A DNA stretch of 45,449 nt from Methylobacterium persicinum (lineage in GTDB: Bacteria; Pseudomonadota; Alphaproteobacteria; Rhizobiales; Beijerinckiaceae). Location: positions 1 through 45,449 of the forward strand of contig NZ_BPQX01000044.1 of NCBI RefSeq assembly GCF_022179525.1, given 5' to 3'. This document shows, piece after piece, positions 1-8,374 of this stretch. The number at the start of each line of letters is the position of its first letter. Position 1 is the first letter of the stretch. Under the pieces are notes generated by a model that had not been told where the DNA came from, did not search any database, and saw only the letters and a list, made by a program, of their open reading frames with translations. A program made the position numbers and the translations under genes.

Positions 1-37
1 TCGAGGCCCGCTGACGCGGGCGCGTCAGGATGAGGGG
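1..37. repeat. Partial family A palindromic repeat at the left edge
   Basis: The window opens inside a family A intergenic repeat. The first bases match, in inverted orientation, the last bases of the window (45415-45449), and the piece ends in the typical CAGGATGAGG arm. Only one arm is present, so the element is cut by the window edge. Confidence 0.7.
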
Positions 38-276
38 GAAGGATGGGACCAACTCATTCTGATTGGCCAGCACTGAGAATCGCTTCGCCACGCTCGTGAA
101 GGCGATGTAAGTTCGGGGATTGGATCATCCCCGACTCCCGGGCGACAACGCGCCGTCCTTTGTCCACCTGCGGCCGCGTGAAAATCTTTGCACGGCGTGA
201 ATTTTCCGGCAGAACGCGGCCAGATCACAGGCCCTGTCAGGGTCGGACCGAGCCGTAGGCCAGGGGAGGCCACGCC

Positions 277-2334
277 ATGACCGCCATTCAGAAACACGGG
301 CCCTGGGCCCTCGTCGGGGCGCTCGGCGCCGCCGCCCTGTCCATCGTCGCCGTCGAGCGGGGCGAGGCCGTGAATGCCCTCTGGATCGTGGTCGCCGCGG
401 TCTGCGTCTATCTCATCGCCTACCGGTACTACTCGAAGTTCATCGCCGACCGGGTGATGCAGCTCGATGCCAAGCGGGCGACCCCGGCCCTCCGGCACAA
501 TGACGGGCTCGATTACGTCCCCACCAACAAGAGCGTGCTGTTCGGCCACCACTTCGCGGCCATTGCCGGCGCCGGCCCCCTGGTCGGCCCGGTGCTCGCC
601 GCGCAGATGGGCTACCTGCCCGGCATGCTGTGGATCCTGGCCGGCGTGGTCCTCGCCGGCGCGGTGCAGGACTTCATGGTCCTGTTCGTGTCCATGCGCC
701 GGGATGGCCGGTCGCTCGGCGAATTGATCCGGGCCGAGCTCGGGGCGGTGCCGGGCGTCATCGCCCTGGTCGGCACCTTCCTCATCATGGTCATCCTGCT
801 GGCCGTGCTGGCGCTGATCGTGGTCAAGGCGCTGGCCGAGAGCCCGTGGGGCACCTTCACGGTGATGTCCACGATCCCGATCGCGCTGCTCATGGGGGTG
901 TACACCCGCTACATCCGCCCCGGTAAGATCGGAGAGGTCTCCGTTGTGGGTTTCGTCCTGCTCATGGCGGCGATCTTCGGCGGCGGGCAGGTCGCGGCGA
1001 GCCCGGTCTGGGCCCCGGCCTTCACCTTCACCGGCACGCAGCTCTGCTGGATGCTGATCGGCTACGGCTTCGTCGCCTCGGTGCTGCCGGTGTGGCTGCT
1101 GCTGGCGCCCCGCGACTACCTCTCGACCTTCCTCAAGATCGGCACCATCGTCGGTCTGGCGCTGGGCATCGCCTTCGTGGCGCCCCACGTGCAGATGCCG
1201 GCGATCACGAAGTTCGTGGACGGCACCGGTCCGGTCTGGGCGGGCAGCCTGTTCCCGTTCCTGTTCATCACCATCGCCTGCGGCTCGGTCTCGGGCTTCC
1301 ACGCCCTGATCTCGTCGGGCACCACGCCCAAGCTCATCGCCAACGAGCTCGACGCCCGCTTCGTGGGCTACGGTGCCATGCTGATGGAATCCTTCGTGGC
1401 GATCATGGCCCTGGTCTCGGCCTGCGTGATCGACCCGGGCGTGTACTTCACCATGAACTCCCCGGCGGCCCTGGTGGGCACCACGCCGGAGACCGCCGCC
1501 GCCGCCGTGACCAAGCTCGGCTTCGCCACGACGCCCGACGTCATCACCCAGACCGCCGCCGATGTCGGCGAGCGCACCATCATCTCCCGCGCCGGCGGCG
1601 CCCCGACGCTGGCGGTGGGCATGGCCCACATCATCTCCTCCGCCATCGGCGGCAAGGCGATGATGGCATTCTGGTACCACTTCGCCATCCTGTTCGAGGC
1701 GCTGTTCATCCTCACCGCGGTCGATGCCGGCACCCGCGCCTGCCGTTTCATGGTGCAGGATCTCGTGGGGCTCGCTGCGCCGGGGTTCAAGCGGACGGAT
1801 GCCTGGGTGCCGAGCATCCTGGCGACGGCGATCTCGGTGGGCGCCTGGGGCTACTTCCTCTACCAGGGCGTCACGGATCCGCTGGGCGGGATCAACACCC
1901 TGTGGCCGCTCTTCGGCATCTCGAACCAGATGCTGGCGGCGGTGGCGCTGACCCTCTGCACGGTGGTGATCTTCAAGATGAAGCGCGAGAAATACGCCTT
2001 CGTCACCATCATCCCGACGGCGTGGCTGTGCATCTGCACCCTGACGGCCGGCTGGCAGAAGATCTTCTCCGCCGACGCGAAGATCGGCTTCCTGGCCCAT
2101 GCCGACCGCTACGCCACGGCCGCCGCCGAGGGCAAGCTGCTGGCCCCGGCCAAGAACGCCGACCAGATGAGCCAGATCATCCTCAACGACCGGATCGACG
2201 CGGTGCTCGCGGGCCTGTTCATTGCCCTCGTCGTGGCGATTGCGGTGTTCGGTGTGATGGCCTGCCTGAAGGCTCTCCGGGCTGACCGCTGGACCGCGCT
2301 GGAGACCGATCCCAAGATCGTCGCGGCGGAGTGA
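277..2334 (+). CDS. cstA: Carbon starvation protein A family transporter
   Basis: A 685-residue polytopic membrane protein of the CstA family, which in enteric bacteria imports pyruvate (BtsT, CstA) and some peptides across the inner membrane. The sequence is a long run of hydrophobic segments (about 16-18), with family-typical stretches such as GAGPLVGPVLAAQMGY near residue 97, SGFHALISSGTTPK near 338 and GISNQMLA near 545. The ATG at 277 is preceded by GGGGAGG about 8 nt upstream. The ybdD-type gene follows 4 nt after the stop, the usual cstA-ybdD arrangement, so the two are probably co-transcribed. Substrate specificity cannot be told from sequence; pyruvate is the best guess from the family. 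Confidence 0.95.
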   Translation: MTAIQKHGPWALVGALGAAALSIVAVERGEAVNALWIVVAAVCVYLIAYRYYSKFIADRVMQLDAKRATPALRHNDGLDYVPTNKSVLFGHHFAAIAGAGPLVGPVLAAQMGYLPGMLWILAGVVLAGAVQDFMVLFVSMRRDGRSLGELIRAELGAVPGVIALVGTFLIMVILLAVLALIVVKALAESPWGTFTVMSTIPIALLMGVYTRYIRPGKIGEVSVVGFVLLMAAIFGGGQVAASPVWAPAFTFTGTQLCWMLIGYGFVASVLPVWLLLAPRDYLSTFLKIGTIVGLALGIAFVAPHVQMPAITKFVDGTGPVWAGSLFPFLFITIACGSVSGFHALISSGTTPKLIANELDARFVGYGAMLMESFVAIMALVSACVIDPGVYFTMNSPAALVGTTPETAAAAVTKLGFATTPDVITQTAADVGERTIISRAGGAPTLAVGMAHIISSAIGGKAMMAFWYHFAILFEALFILTAVDAGTRACRFMVQDLVGLAAPGFKRTDAWVPSILATAISVGAWGYFLYQGVTDPLGGINTLWPLFGISNQMLAAVALTLCTVVIFKMKREKYAFVTIIPTAWLCICTLTAGWQKIFSADAKIGFLAHADRYATAAAEGKLLAPAKNADQMSQIILNDRIDAVLAGLFIALVVAIAVFGVMACLKALRADRWTALETDPKIVAAE

Positions 2335-2338
2335 GGCG

Positions 2339-2560
2339 ATGGCGTCGACCCTGGGCTTTCGCGACCAGTTGCGGACGCTGACGAAATGCGTCTGCGACGG
2401 TGCCCGGCTGATGGTGGGGCAGGGGGATTACGGCGCCTATGCCGAGCATATCCGCCGGACCCATCCCGACCGGGAGCCGATGACCGAGACGGAGTTCTTC
2501 CGCAACCGGGAGAATGCCCGCTTCGGCGTGGGCAACACGTCGGGTTTCCGCTGCTGCTGA
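2339..2560 (+). CDS. ybdD: YbdD/YjiX family small protein
   Basis: A 73-residue soluble protein of the YbdD/YjiX family (DUF466), which in most proteobacteria is encoded directly after cstA or btsT and is thought to assist the transporter. Visible family features are a charged C-terminal half with H-x-RRTHPD (residues about 39-45), and MTETEFFRNRENARFG near the end. It starts 4 nt after the cstA stop and so is likely co-translated. It ends in paired cysteines (RCC). Its molecular role is not established. Confidence 0.9.
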   Translation: MASTLGFRDQLRTLTKCVCDGARLMVGQGDYGAYAEHIRRTHPDREPMTETEFFRNRENARFGVGNTSGFRCC

Positions 2561-2579
2561 CGACACGCTTGACTCGGGC

Positions 2580-2618
2580 GCCCCTTCTCCCGCCATCATC
2601 AATCAACGGGAGAGGGGC
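2580..2618 (+). promoter_or_regulatory. Hairpin carrying the ribosome binding site of the TerB-like gene
   Basis: GCCCCTTCTCCCG (2580-2592) pairs with CGGGAGAGGGGC (2607-2618) across a 14-nt loop. The right arm contains the only Shine-Dalgarno-like sequence and touches the ATG at 2619, so the folded RNA would hide the start. It could act as a translational switch or attenuator, or be a C-type repeat reused as a ribosome binding site. Confidence 0.45.
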
Positions 2619-3053
2619 ATGAGTATTTTCCAGGACGCCATCCTTCGCTTCGGCCGGACCATCATGTCCTATGCCGGCGACGCGATGTTCCTTCAGGCGG
2701 CGGTGTCGGCGGCCGCCAACGTCATCGTGGCGGACGGGGATGTGGCCGAGGAGGAGGTCGAGGCAGCCATCGTCGGCATCCGGGCCAACCCGATCCTCGA
2801 GAAGTCCTACGACACCCTGCGCGTCGAGCAGGAATTGTACGAGGCAATCACCCGGGCCAAGAGCCGCGCCGGGCGCATCGAGAACCTCCGCGCCGCCTCG
2901 GCCATCGCCGAACGGCCGATCGAGCAGCGCCAGGATGTCTTCCTGATCGCCGCCGACGTCGCCGATTTCGGCGGCATCAGCGAGGTCGAGCACACAGCGC
3001 TCGACGAGATCGCGAATGCGCTGGAAGTGGAGAAGTCGGCGCTGCTGCGCTGA
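2619..3053 (+). CDS. TerB-like (tellurite resistance B family) protein
   Basis: A 144-residue, largely helical soluble protein. The pattern ANVIVADGDVAEEEVEAAIVGI (with D39, D41 and acidic residues after them) is the helix-turn-acid motif of TerB-like domains, which bind divalent metal in studied members; a second acidic patch lies around residues 115-135. The ATG at 2619 was chosen because the sequence from MSIFQDAIL onward matches the domain and a purine-rich GGGAGAGGGG lies just before it; a longer frame starting at 2514 overlaps ybdD and adds a low-quality extension. It stands alone, with no ter operon around it, so a direct role in tellurite resistance is not implied. Confidence 0.8.
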   Translation: MSIFQDAILRFGRTIMSYAGDAMFLQAAVSAAANVIVADGDVAEEEVEAAIVGIRANPILEKSYDTLRVEQELYEAITRAKSRAGRIENLRAASAIAERPIEQRQDVFLIAADVADFGGISEVEHTALDEIANALEVEKSALLR

Positions 3054-3080
3054 TGCTGCCTTACTCCGATCCATCCTTCA

Positions 3081-3190
3081 CCTCATCCTGAGGTGCCAAC
3101 GCGCAGCGTTGGCCTCGAAGGAGGTCTCCAGGGATCGCGCGACTTCTGGAGCGCTCCTTCCAAGCCGCTTCGCGGCACCTCAGGATGAGG
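3081..3190. repeat. Family A palindromic repeat (full copy)
   Basis: CCTCATCCTGAGGTGCC at the left and GGCACCTCAGGATGAGG at the right are exact inverted arms around a middle with its own smaller stems (for example GAAGGAGG/CTCCTTC). It lies after the TerB-like gene, where it could stop transcription or stabilise mRNA. Confidence 0.85.
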
Positions 3191-3227
3191 GAAGTCATGG
3201 GACAGAGGCGATACGCCCTCCCGCCCC

Positions 3228-3310
3228 GTCATCGCGAGCGCGGCGAAGCAATCCAGGGCAGCGGGCGGTGTCCAGGCGTGGCGCATCCCGCAATTCCTTG
3301 ATCCCGCCCG
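3228..3310. repeat. Family B repeat, decayed right half
   Basis: The left half (CCGTCATCGCGAGCG, then GCAATCCAGGGCAGCGGG) matches other family B copies. The right half is degenerate around CAATTCCTTGATCCCG and lacks a clean CAATGACGG end. Confidence 0.6.
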
Positions 3311-3445
3311 CCACGACGAAGTGTTTCCGCGGGAAACAACTTAGCGGAGCCTGCGGCAATGCGGATCCGCTTCTTGCGGATGCGAACGCGCTAGTACACT
3401 CCTCGTGATCGTCGCGTCGGATCGGGCGGCGGGCCGGGAGATCGC

Positions 3446-6400
3446 ATGGGCCTCGTCCTCTACGCCCTGAAGTTCCGCATCACGACCTACGTGCTGGCGG
3501 TGCTGATGATGCTCGGCGGCCTCGGCGCCATCATCGTCACGCCGAAGGACGTGCTGCCCGTCGTCAACATCCCCGTGGTCGTGGTGGTCTGGACCTATAC
3601 CGGCCTGTCTACGCCGGAGATGGAGCAGCGCGTCACCACCTATGCCGAATTCGGCATCTCCAACAACGTCAACAACATCCGCCGGATGGAATCGACCACG
3701 CTCCAGGGCACGGCGGTCCAGCGGATCTACTTCGACCCGAGCGTAAGCATCGATCTTGCCATCGCACAGGTCGTGTCCTCTACCAACTCGATCCGCGCGG
3801 CGATGCCGCCGGGCATCCAGCCGCCGGTGATCGTGCGCTACTCGGCCTCGTCCGTGCCGGTGATCCAGCTCGCCCTGTCCTCGGCCCGGCAGAGCCTCAA
3901 CGAGATCTACGATTACGCCCAGTACCGCATCCGCCAGACCCTGGCGCAGGTGCCGGGCTCGACCCTGCCCGCGCCGTTTGGCGGCGCACCCCGGCAGATC
4001 ATGGTCGATCTCGACCTGAACGCCCTGCAGGCGCTTGGCCTGACGCCGCTGGACGTCACCAACGCCATGACGGCGCAGAACCTGACGGTGCCCTCCGGCC
4101 TCGCCAAGATCGGCGAGCAGCAATACCCGATCCAGCTCAACGCCACGCCGCCCTCTATCGAGACCCTGAACCTCGCCCCGATCAAGGTGGTCGCCGGTCA
4201 GCCGGTGCTGGTGCGCGACGTCGCCTTCGTCCGCGACGGCGGCCCGCCGCAGATCAACGTGGTCCGCGCCGACGGCAGCCAGGCCGTGCTGATGCAGGTG
4301 ATCAAGAACGGCAACGCTTCGACCCTCAGCGTCGTGAACAACGTCAAGGCGGCGATGCCAACGATCCACGCCGCCGCCCCCGAAGGCATGAACATCAAGC
4401 TGCTGTTCGATCAGTCGATCTTCGTGTCGAACGCCATCGAAGGCGTGCTGCACGAGGCGGCGACCGCCGCCGCGCTCACCGGTCTCGCGATCCTGCTGTT
4501 CCTGGGCTCCTGGCGCTCGACGGTCGTCGTGCTGATCTCGATCCCGCTCTGCGTGATGACCTCGCTGGCGGTGCTGGCGGCGCTGGGCGAAACCATCAAC
4601 GTCATGACGCTCGGCGGCCTCGCCCTGGCGGTGGGCATCCTCGTCGACGACGCGACGGTGGCCATCGAGAACACCTACCGCCTGTTCGAGGAGGGCGAGG
4701 AGTTCCGGGAGAGCGTGGTCCACGGGGCGGCGGGCATCGCCAAGCCGGCCCTGATCTCGACCCTGTCGATCTGCGCCGCCTTCACCGCTGTCTTCGCCCT
4801 CACCGACACACCGAAATATCTGTTCACCCCGCAGGCGCTCGCGGTCGTGTTCGCAATGCTGACCTCCTACCTGCTGTCGCGGACCCTGGTGCCCCTGCTG
4901 ATCGACGTGATCGTCGCGCCGGAATACGCCGCCAAGCACGCCAAGGACCGCCCGAAAGACGGCGAGACCCGCCGCCGGACCCGGATCGGCCGGGTGGTCG
5001 GTACCGTCGCCGCACCGTTCCTCCGCGTCGCCGGCGCCTTCCACCAGGGCTTCGAGCGGCGCTTCGAGCGCTTCCACCGGGGCTATGTCGGGCTGTTGCA
5101 CGCCGCCCTGCGGCACCGGTTCGTGACCGTCTTCGTCACCGTCTGCGTCCTGGCGATGGGCGGGACGCTTTTCCTGTTCACGGGACAGGACTACTTCCCG
5201 GAGATCGAATCGAGCCAGATGACGATGCATCTGCGCGCCCGCGCCGGGCTTCGCATCGAGACCACGCAGCAGGTCTTCGCGCAGGTGGAGGACGTGGTGC
5301 GGGAGGTGATCCCGGAGCCCGAGCTGGAGCAGATCCTCGACAACATCGGCGTGCCGTCGATCAACTATAACTTCGCCTTCTCGGACGGCTCGTTCGTCTC
5401 CTACAACGACGGCCAGATGCTGATCAGCCTGAAGGAGGGCCACGGCTCGGTGGCGGGCTACAAGAAGCGCCTCCGCGAGGTGCTGATGCAGCGCTTCCCC
5501 GACCTGACCGTCTACTTCCAGCCCGCCGACATCATCACGCAGATTTTGAACTTCGGCGTCATCACGCCCATCGACGTCCAGGTCTCGGGGCGCAACAAGG
5601 ACCAGGATCTGGAGGTCGCCCAGACCATCGTCCGCCGCCTGCGCGAGACGAAGGGCCTCGTGGACGTGCATCTCCAGCAGATCGTCAACGTCCCGCAATT
5701 CTACGTGGACGTGGACCGGCGCCTCGCCTCGGAACTGGGCCTCACCGAGCAATCGGTGGCGCAGAATATGAACATCTCCCTGTCGGGCAGCTATCAGGTC
5801 ACGCCGAACTTCTGGCCGGATCCGAAGACCGGCATCCCCTATCAGCTCTGGGTGCAGACGCCGGAATACCGCAACGCCTCCCTCACCGACCTGCGCAACA
5901 CGCCCCTCTTCGTCCGCGCCGCCGCGACGTCGGGCACCGGGCCGGGGGTGCTGACCCTGCTGTCGAGCGTCGCCGACATGCGCCGGGTGCCGACGCAGAC
6001 GGTGATCAACCACGTCAACATTCAGCCAACCTTCGACATCTTCGCGTCGGTGCAGGACCGCGATCTCGGCTCGGTCGCCCGGGAGATCGATCAGATCGTG
6101 CAGGAGGAGCAGAAGACCCTGCACGCCCCCGACAAGATCACCGTGCGCGGTCAGATCGAGAACATGCGCTCGGCCTTCCTCCGCCTCGGCATCGGCCTCG
6201 GCATCGCGCTGATCGCCGTCTACCTGCTCATGGCGGTGAACTACCAGAGCTGGGGCGATCCCTTCGTGGTGATCGCTGCCCTGCCCATCGCCTTCTGCGG
6301 CATCACCACCGGCCTGTTCGTGACGGGCACGACCTTCTCGATTCCCTCGATCTTCGGGGCGATCATGTCGGTGGGCATCGCCTCGGCGAACTCGATCCTG

Positions 6401-6718
6401 CTCGTCACCTTCGCCAAGGAGCACCGGGAGGCGACGGGGTGCAGCGCCGCCGAGGCCGCCATCGCGGCGGGCGAGACGCGCCTGCGGCCGGTGCTGATGA
6501 CCGCCTCGGCCATGTTCCTCGGTCTCATCCCGATGGCGCTGGGCACGGGCGAGGGCGGAGAGCAGAACGCGGCGCTCGCCCGGGCGGTGATGGGCGGTAT
6601 CGCCTTCGCGACGCCGGCCACCCTGCTGCTGGTGCCGTTCCTCTACACGCTCCTGCGCGGCGGGGCGGCGCAGAAGGTCGAGGATTACCTTCCGCCGGAG
6701 ACGACGCAGACCGCGTGA
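3446..6718 (+). CDS. RND family efflux permease (HAE1/AcrB-like)
   Basis: A 1090-residue inner-membrane pump of the resistance-nodulation-division superfamily, exporting drugs or other compounds using the proton gradient. The first transmembrane helix (about 12-33) is followed by a large periplasmic loop. GILVDDATVAIEN around residue 400 holds the proton-relay aspartate pair, and a second set of helices with GLGIALIAVYLLMAV follows after residue 915. Length and layout match full-size RND pumps. GGGAG lies 7 nt before the ATG at 3446. No membrane-fusion adaptor or outer membrane factor is adjacent, so partners must be encoded elsewhere. Substrate is unknown; the closest general type looks like MdtB/MexF-related exporters rather than heavy-metal pumps. 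Confidence 0.92.
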   Translation: MGLVLYALKFRITTYVLAVLMMLGGLGAIIVTPKDVLPVVNIPVVVVVWTYTGLSTPEMEQRVTTYAEFGISNNVNNIRRMESTTLQGTAVQRIYFDPSVSIDLAIAQVVSSTNSIRAAMPPGIQPPVIVRYSASSVPVIQLALSSARQSLNEIYDYAQYRIRQTLAQVPGSTLPAPFGGAPRQIMVDLDLNALQALGLTPLDVTNAMTAQNLTVPSGLAKIGEQQYPIQLNATPPSIETLNLAPIKVVAGQPVLVRDVAFVRDGGPPQINVVRADGSQAVLMQVIKNGNASTLSVVNNVKAAMPTIHAAAPEGMNIKLLFDQSIFVSNAIEGVLHEAATAAALTGLAILLFLGSWRSTVVVLISIPLCVMTSLAVLAALGETINVMTLGGLALAVGILVDDATVAIENTYRLFEEGEEFRESVVHGAAGIAKPALISTLSICAAFTAVFALTDTPKYLFTPQALAVVFAMLTSYLLSRTLVPLLIDVIVAPEYAAKHAKDRPKDGETRRRTRIGRVVGTVAAPFLRVAGAFHQGFERRFERFHRGYVGLLHAALRHRFVTVFVTVCVLAMGGTLFLFTGQDYFPEIESSQMTMHLRARAGLRIETTQQVFAQVEDVVREVIPEPELEQILDNIGVPSINYNFAFSDGSFVSYNDGQMLISLKEGHGSVAGYKKRLREVLMQRFPDLTVYFQPADIITQILNFGVITPIDVQVSGRNKDQDLEVAQTIVRRLRETKGLVDVHLQQIVNVPQFYVDVDRRLASELGLTEQSVAQNMNISLSGSYQVTPNFWPDPKTGIPYQLWVQTPEYRNASLTDLRNTPLFVRAAATSGTGPGVLTLLSSVADMRRVPTQTVINHVNIQPTFDIFASVQDRDLGSVAREIDQIVQEEQKTLHAPDKITVRGQIENMRSAFLRLGIGLGIALIAVYLLMAVNYQSWGDPFVVIAALPIAFCGITTGLFVTGTTFSIPSIFGAIMSVGIASANSILLVTFAKEHREATGCSAAEAAIAAGETRLRPVLMTASAMFLGLIPMALGTGEGGEQNAALARAVMGGIAFATPATLLLVPFLYTLLRGGAAQKVEDYLPPETTQTA

Positions 6719-6730
6719 CGGGACTGCCGG

Positions 6731-6762
6731 TCTCTCCTTAGCCTCCGGGGAGGGGGAGAGGT
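6731..6762. terminator. Bidirectional hairpin between converging genes
   Basis: CTCTCC (6732-6737) pairs with GGAGAG (6755-6760), with CCTCC/GGAGG nested inside. It lies between the stops of the RND gene (plus) and the chemoreceptor-like gene (minus), where a shared terminator is expected. No U-tract is seen. Its sequence resembles the C-type palindromes. Confidence 0.5.
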
Positions 6763-6767
6763 GCGGC

Positions 6768-7985
6768 TCAGGCCGCCGCTTGGGCTTCGGCGATGGCGGC
6801 CTCGAAGGCCTGGAAGGCAGCCGTGGCCTCGTCCCAGCGGGAGGCCTGGATGTGGCTCATCATCGCCCGGCACTCCTTGCGCGCCTTGCCGAGGGCCGTT
6901 TCCACGGTGCCCTGGAAGGCCGGATGGGGTGCGATCTCGCCCTGGTCGATATCGGGGGCCCGCATGCCCACGAGCACGCTCGCGAGCCGGCGACGCCAGG
7001 CGGCACAATCCGCCGGTAGGCGGGCGAGGCGCAACTGCCGGGTGTCGCCCTCCTGCTTGTCGAGGAGCGTCTGGCTCAGGGTCTCGATCCGGTCGATCCG
7101 GTCGATGGCATCGCCGATCTCCGTGCGGGCCTTGTCGGCCCCGGCGGCGACCCGGCCGACGCTGTCGGCGATCTCGCTCGTCGCCTGAATCTGCTGATCG
7201 AGCAGGCCCGAGGCGGCGCGCATCTCTTCGGCCACCGTCGCGACGTTGGCGCTCTCCATCTCGACCCGGGTGCTGGCCTGGGCCATGGCCTGGGAACCGG
7301 CTTTCACCGCCTCGCGGCTCTGGCTCACGGCCTCGCGCATGGCCGTCATCTCGTCGCGGAGATGCTTGATGCGCTGATGGATCTCGTCGGTCGCCCGGGC
7401 GGTCTGGGCCGAGAGGGCCTTCACCTCGGCGGCCACGACGGCGAAGCCCCGACCCGCCGCGCCGGCGCGGGCGGCCTCGATCGTCGCGTTCAGGGCGAGT
7501 AGGTTGGTCTGGCCGGAAATCGCCGCGATGGCACCGGCCATCTCTTCGATCCGGGCCGCGGCCTGGGAGAACCCGTCGAGGCGGCGGCCGATCTCGTCCG
7601 CACCCCCCTCGATCCGCCGCATGCCGTCGGTCGCCCGATGGATGTCTTCCGCGCAGGCGCCGATGCCGCCGCTCGCCGCCTCGGCGTTGCTGGCGACGTC
7701 GGACGAACGTGCTGCGATCTCGCGGGTCGTGGCCGCCAGTTCCTCGGTGGCCGCGGCCATCAGGCGGGCCTGCTCCGCCATGCCCTTCGAATCGTAGGCC
7801 ATCCAACCGAGGGACGTGCCAGCTTCGGAAGCGGCGGCCGAGAGGCGGCCCGGCAGGCTCAGAAGCTCGCGGTCGATCACGGGGGTGGGGGGGACGAGCT
7901 TGACGACCGGCTCAGGGGCGGCCGGTTTCAGAACGACCGAGGCCGTTTCTTGTACCGGCGGCTTCTTCTTGGAGAGACTGAACAT
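6768..7985 (-). CDS. Soluble methyl-accepting chemotaxis-like protein with degenerate C-terminal CZB-like domain
   Basis: A 405-residue protein with no transmembrane segment. A proline-rich N-terminus (residues 8-36) leads into a long coiled coil. The conserved signalling tip (about 148-190, [20 protein letters not shown] then [20 protein letters not shown]) is intact, so it should contact CheA/CheW-type partners. The final 85 residues resemble a chemoreceptor zinc-binding domain: C327-A-A-W where H-x-x-W is usual, PHPAF at 353-357 and C372 near the expected last histidine, but the CxLGxW motif is absent. The ATG at 7985 (MFSLSKKK) was preferred over a 41-residue upstream extension of poor quality. 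No chemotaxis genes are nearby. A redox or metal sensor is possible, but the signal is unknown. Confidence 0.85.
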   Translation of the reverse strand: MFSLSKKKPPVQETASVVLKPAAPEPVVKLVPPTPVIDRELLSLPGRLSAAASEAGTSLGWMAYDSKGMAEQARLMAAATEELAATTREIAARSSDVASNAEAASGGIGACAEDIHRATDGMRRIEGGADEIGRRLDGFSQAAARIEEMAGAIAAISGQTNLLALNATIEAARAGAAGRGFAVVAAEVKALSAQTARATDEIHQRIKHLRDEMTAMREAVSQSREAVKAGSQAMAQASTRVEMESANVATVAEEMRAASGLLDQQIQATSEIADSVGRVAAGADKARTEIGDAIDRIDRIETLSQTLLDKQEGDTRQLRLARLPADCAAWRRRLASVLVGMRAPDIDQGEIAPHPAFQGTVETALGKARKECRAMMSHIQASRWDEATAAFQAFEAAIAEAQAAA

Positions 7986-8294
7986 CCGGCGCTCGACGGA
8001 AAAGATGGCGTATGCCGCCAAGCATTGCGCGATGTTTGTGAAAGAAATGTTCACAAAGCCGAACTGTGTGGGGCTGTCCCACGCAAGCCTTGCGCAGGAA
8101 CCTGCCATCTACAGTTGCAGATCTTCGCAACGTTGCTCGCGAGCTGGGCAGGATGCCTTCCGTTAGCCCAGAGGCGCCACGGCGCAATCGGGGAAAGCGC
8201 ACCTGAAGTTGCGTCCGCAGGCGGGGTCTGAGGGTGCTATCCGCCATCCCCTTATGGGATCGAGGCCCCAACCGCGCGAAGCCTGACACCCTCA

Positions 8295-8326
8295 CCGTCA
8301 TTGCGAGCGAAGCGAAGCAATGACGG
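8295..8326. repeat. Miniature family B palindrome
   Basis: CCGTCATTGC and GCAATGACGG are perfect 10-bp inverted arms around a 12-nt loop. They equal the two outer ends of family B joined together, as if the interior had been deleted. It may act as a back-up terminator for RNase E. Confidence 0.75.
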
Positions 8327-8340
8327 GTTTGGATGAAGTC

Positions 8341-8364
8341 GGGGGCGGGTCTTCGCCCGCCCCC
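8341..8364 (-). terminator. Probable terminator of the RNase E gene
   Basis: GGGGGCGGG and CCCGCCCCC form a perfect 9-bp GC stem with a 6-nt loop, beginning 10 nt after the RNase E stop codon. No strong U-tract follows on the minus strand. Confidence 0.6.
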
Positions 8365-8374
8365 GGTTGGACCC

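Larger units (their letters stand above)
3054..3445. other. Intergenic region with repeats A and B before the RND gene
   Basis: 392 bases with no convincing gene. It holds a full family A element (3081-3190), a decayed family B element (about 3228-3310), then a less GC-rich stretch before the RND permease. A weak promoter-like pair, CTTGCG near 3372 and TACACT near 3394, may serve the downstream gene. Open frames across this stretch are translations of the repeats. Confidence 0.6.
7986..8374. other. Intergenic region between RNase E and the chemoreceptor-like gene
   Basis: 389 bases without a supported gene. It contains a strong hairpin right after the RNase E stop (8341-8364), a miniature family B palindrome (8295-8326), and relatively A/T-rich sequence at 8010-8130 that probably holds the promoter of the minus-strand chemoreceptor-like gene. 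Confidence 0.55.

Noticed and set aside
180-206. GAAAAT and ATTTTC inverted arms upstream of cstA
   Set aside because: Arms are only 6 bp and A/T-only with a 15-nt spacer; too weak to call an operator.
25-2100. Minus-strand open frame opposite cstA
   Set aside because: Shadow frame rich in His, Asp and Arg without any motif; cstA is clearly on the plus strand.
3016-3408. Open frame covering the repeats after the TerB-like gene
   Set aside because: It is a translation of family A and B repeats, which often give open frames; no homology-like pattern apart from the repeats.
3341-6424. Long minus-strand open frame opposite the RND permease
   Set aside because: His/Asp/Arg-rich antisense shadow with no recognisable domain; the plus strand encodes a clear RND pump.
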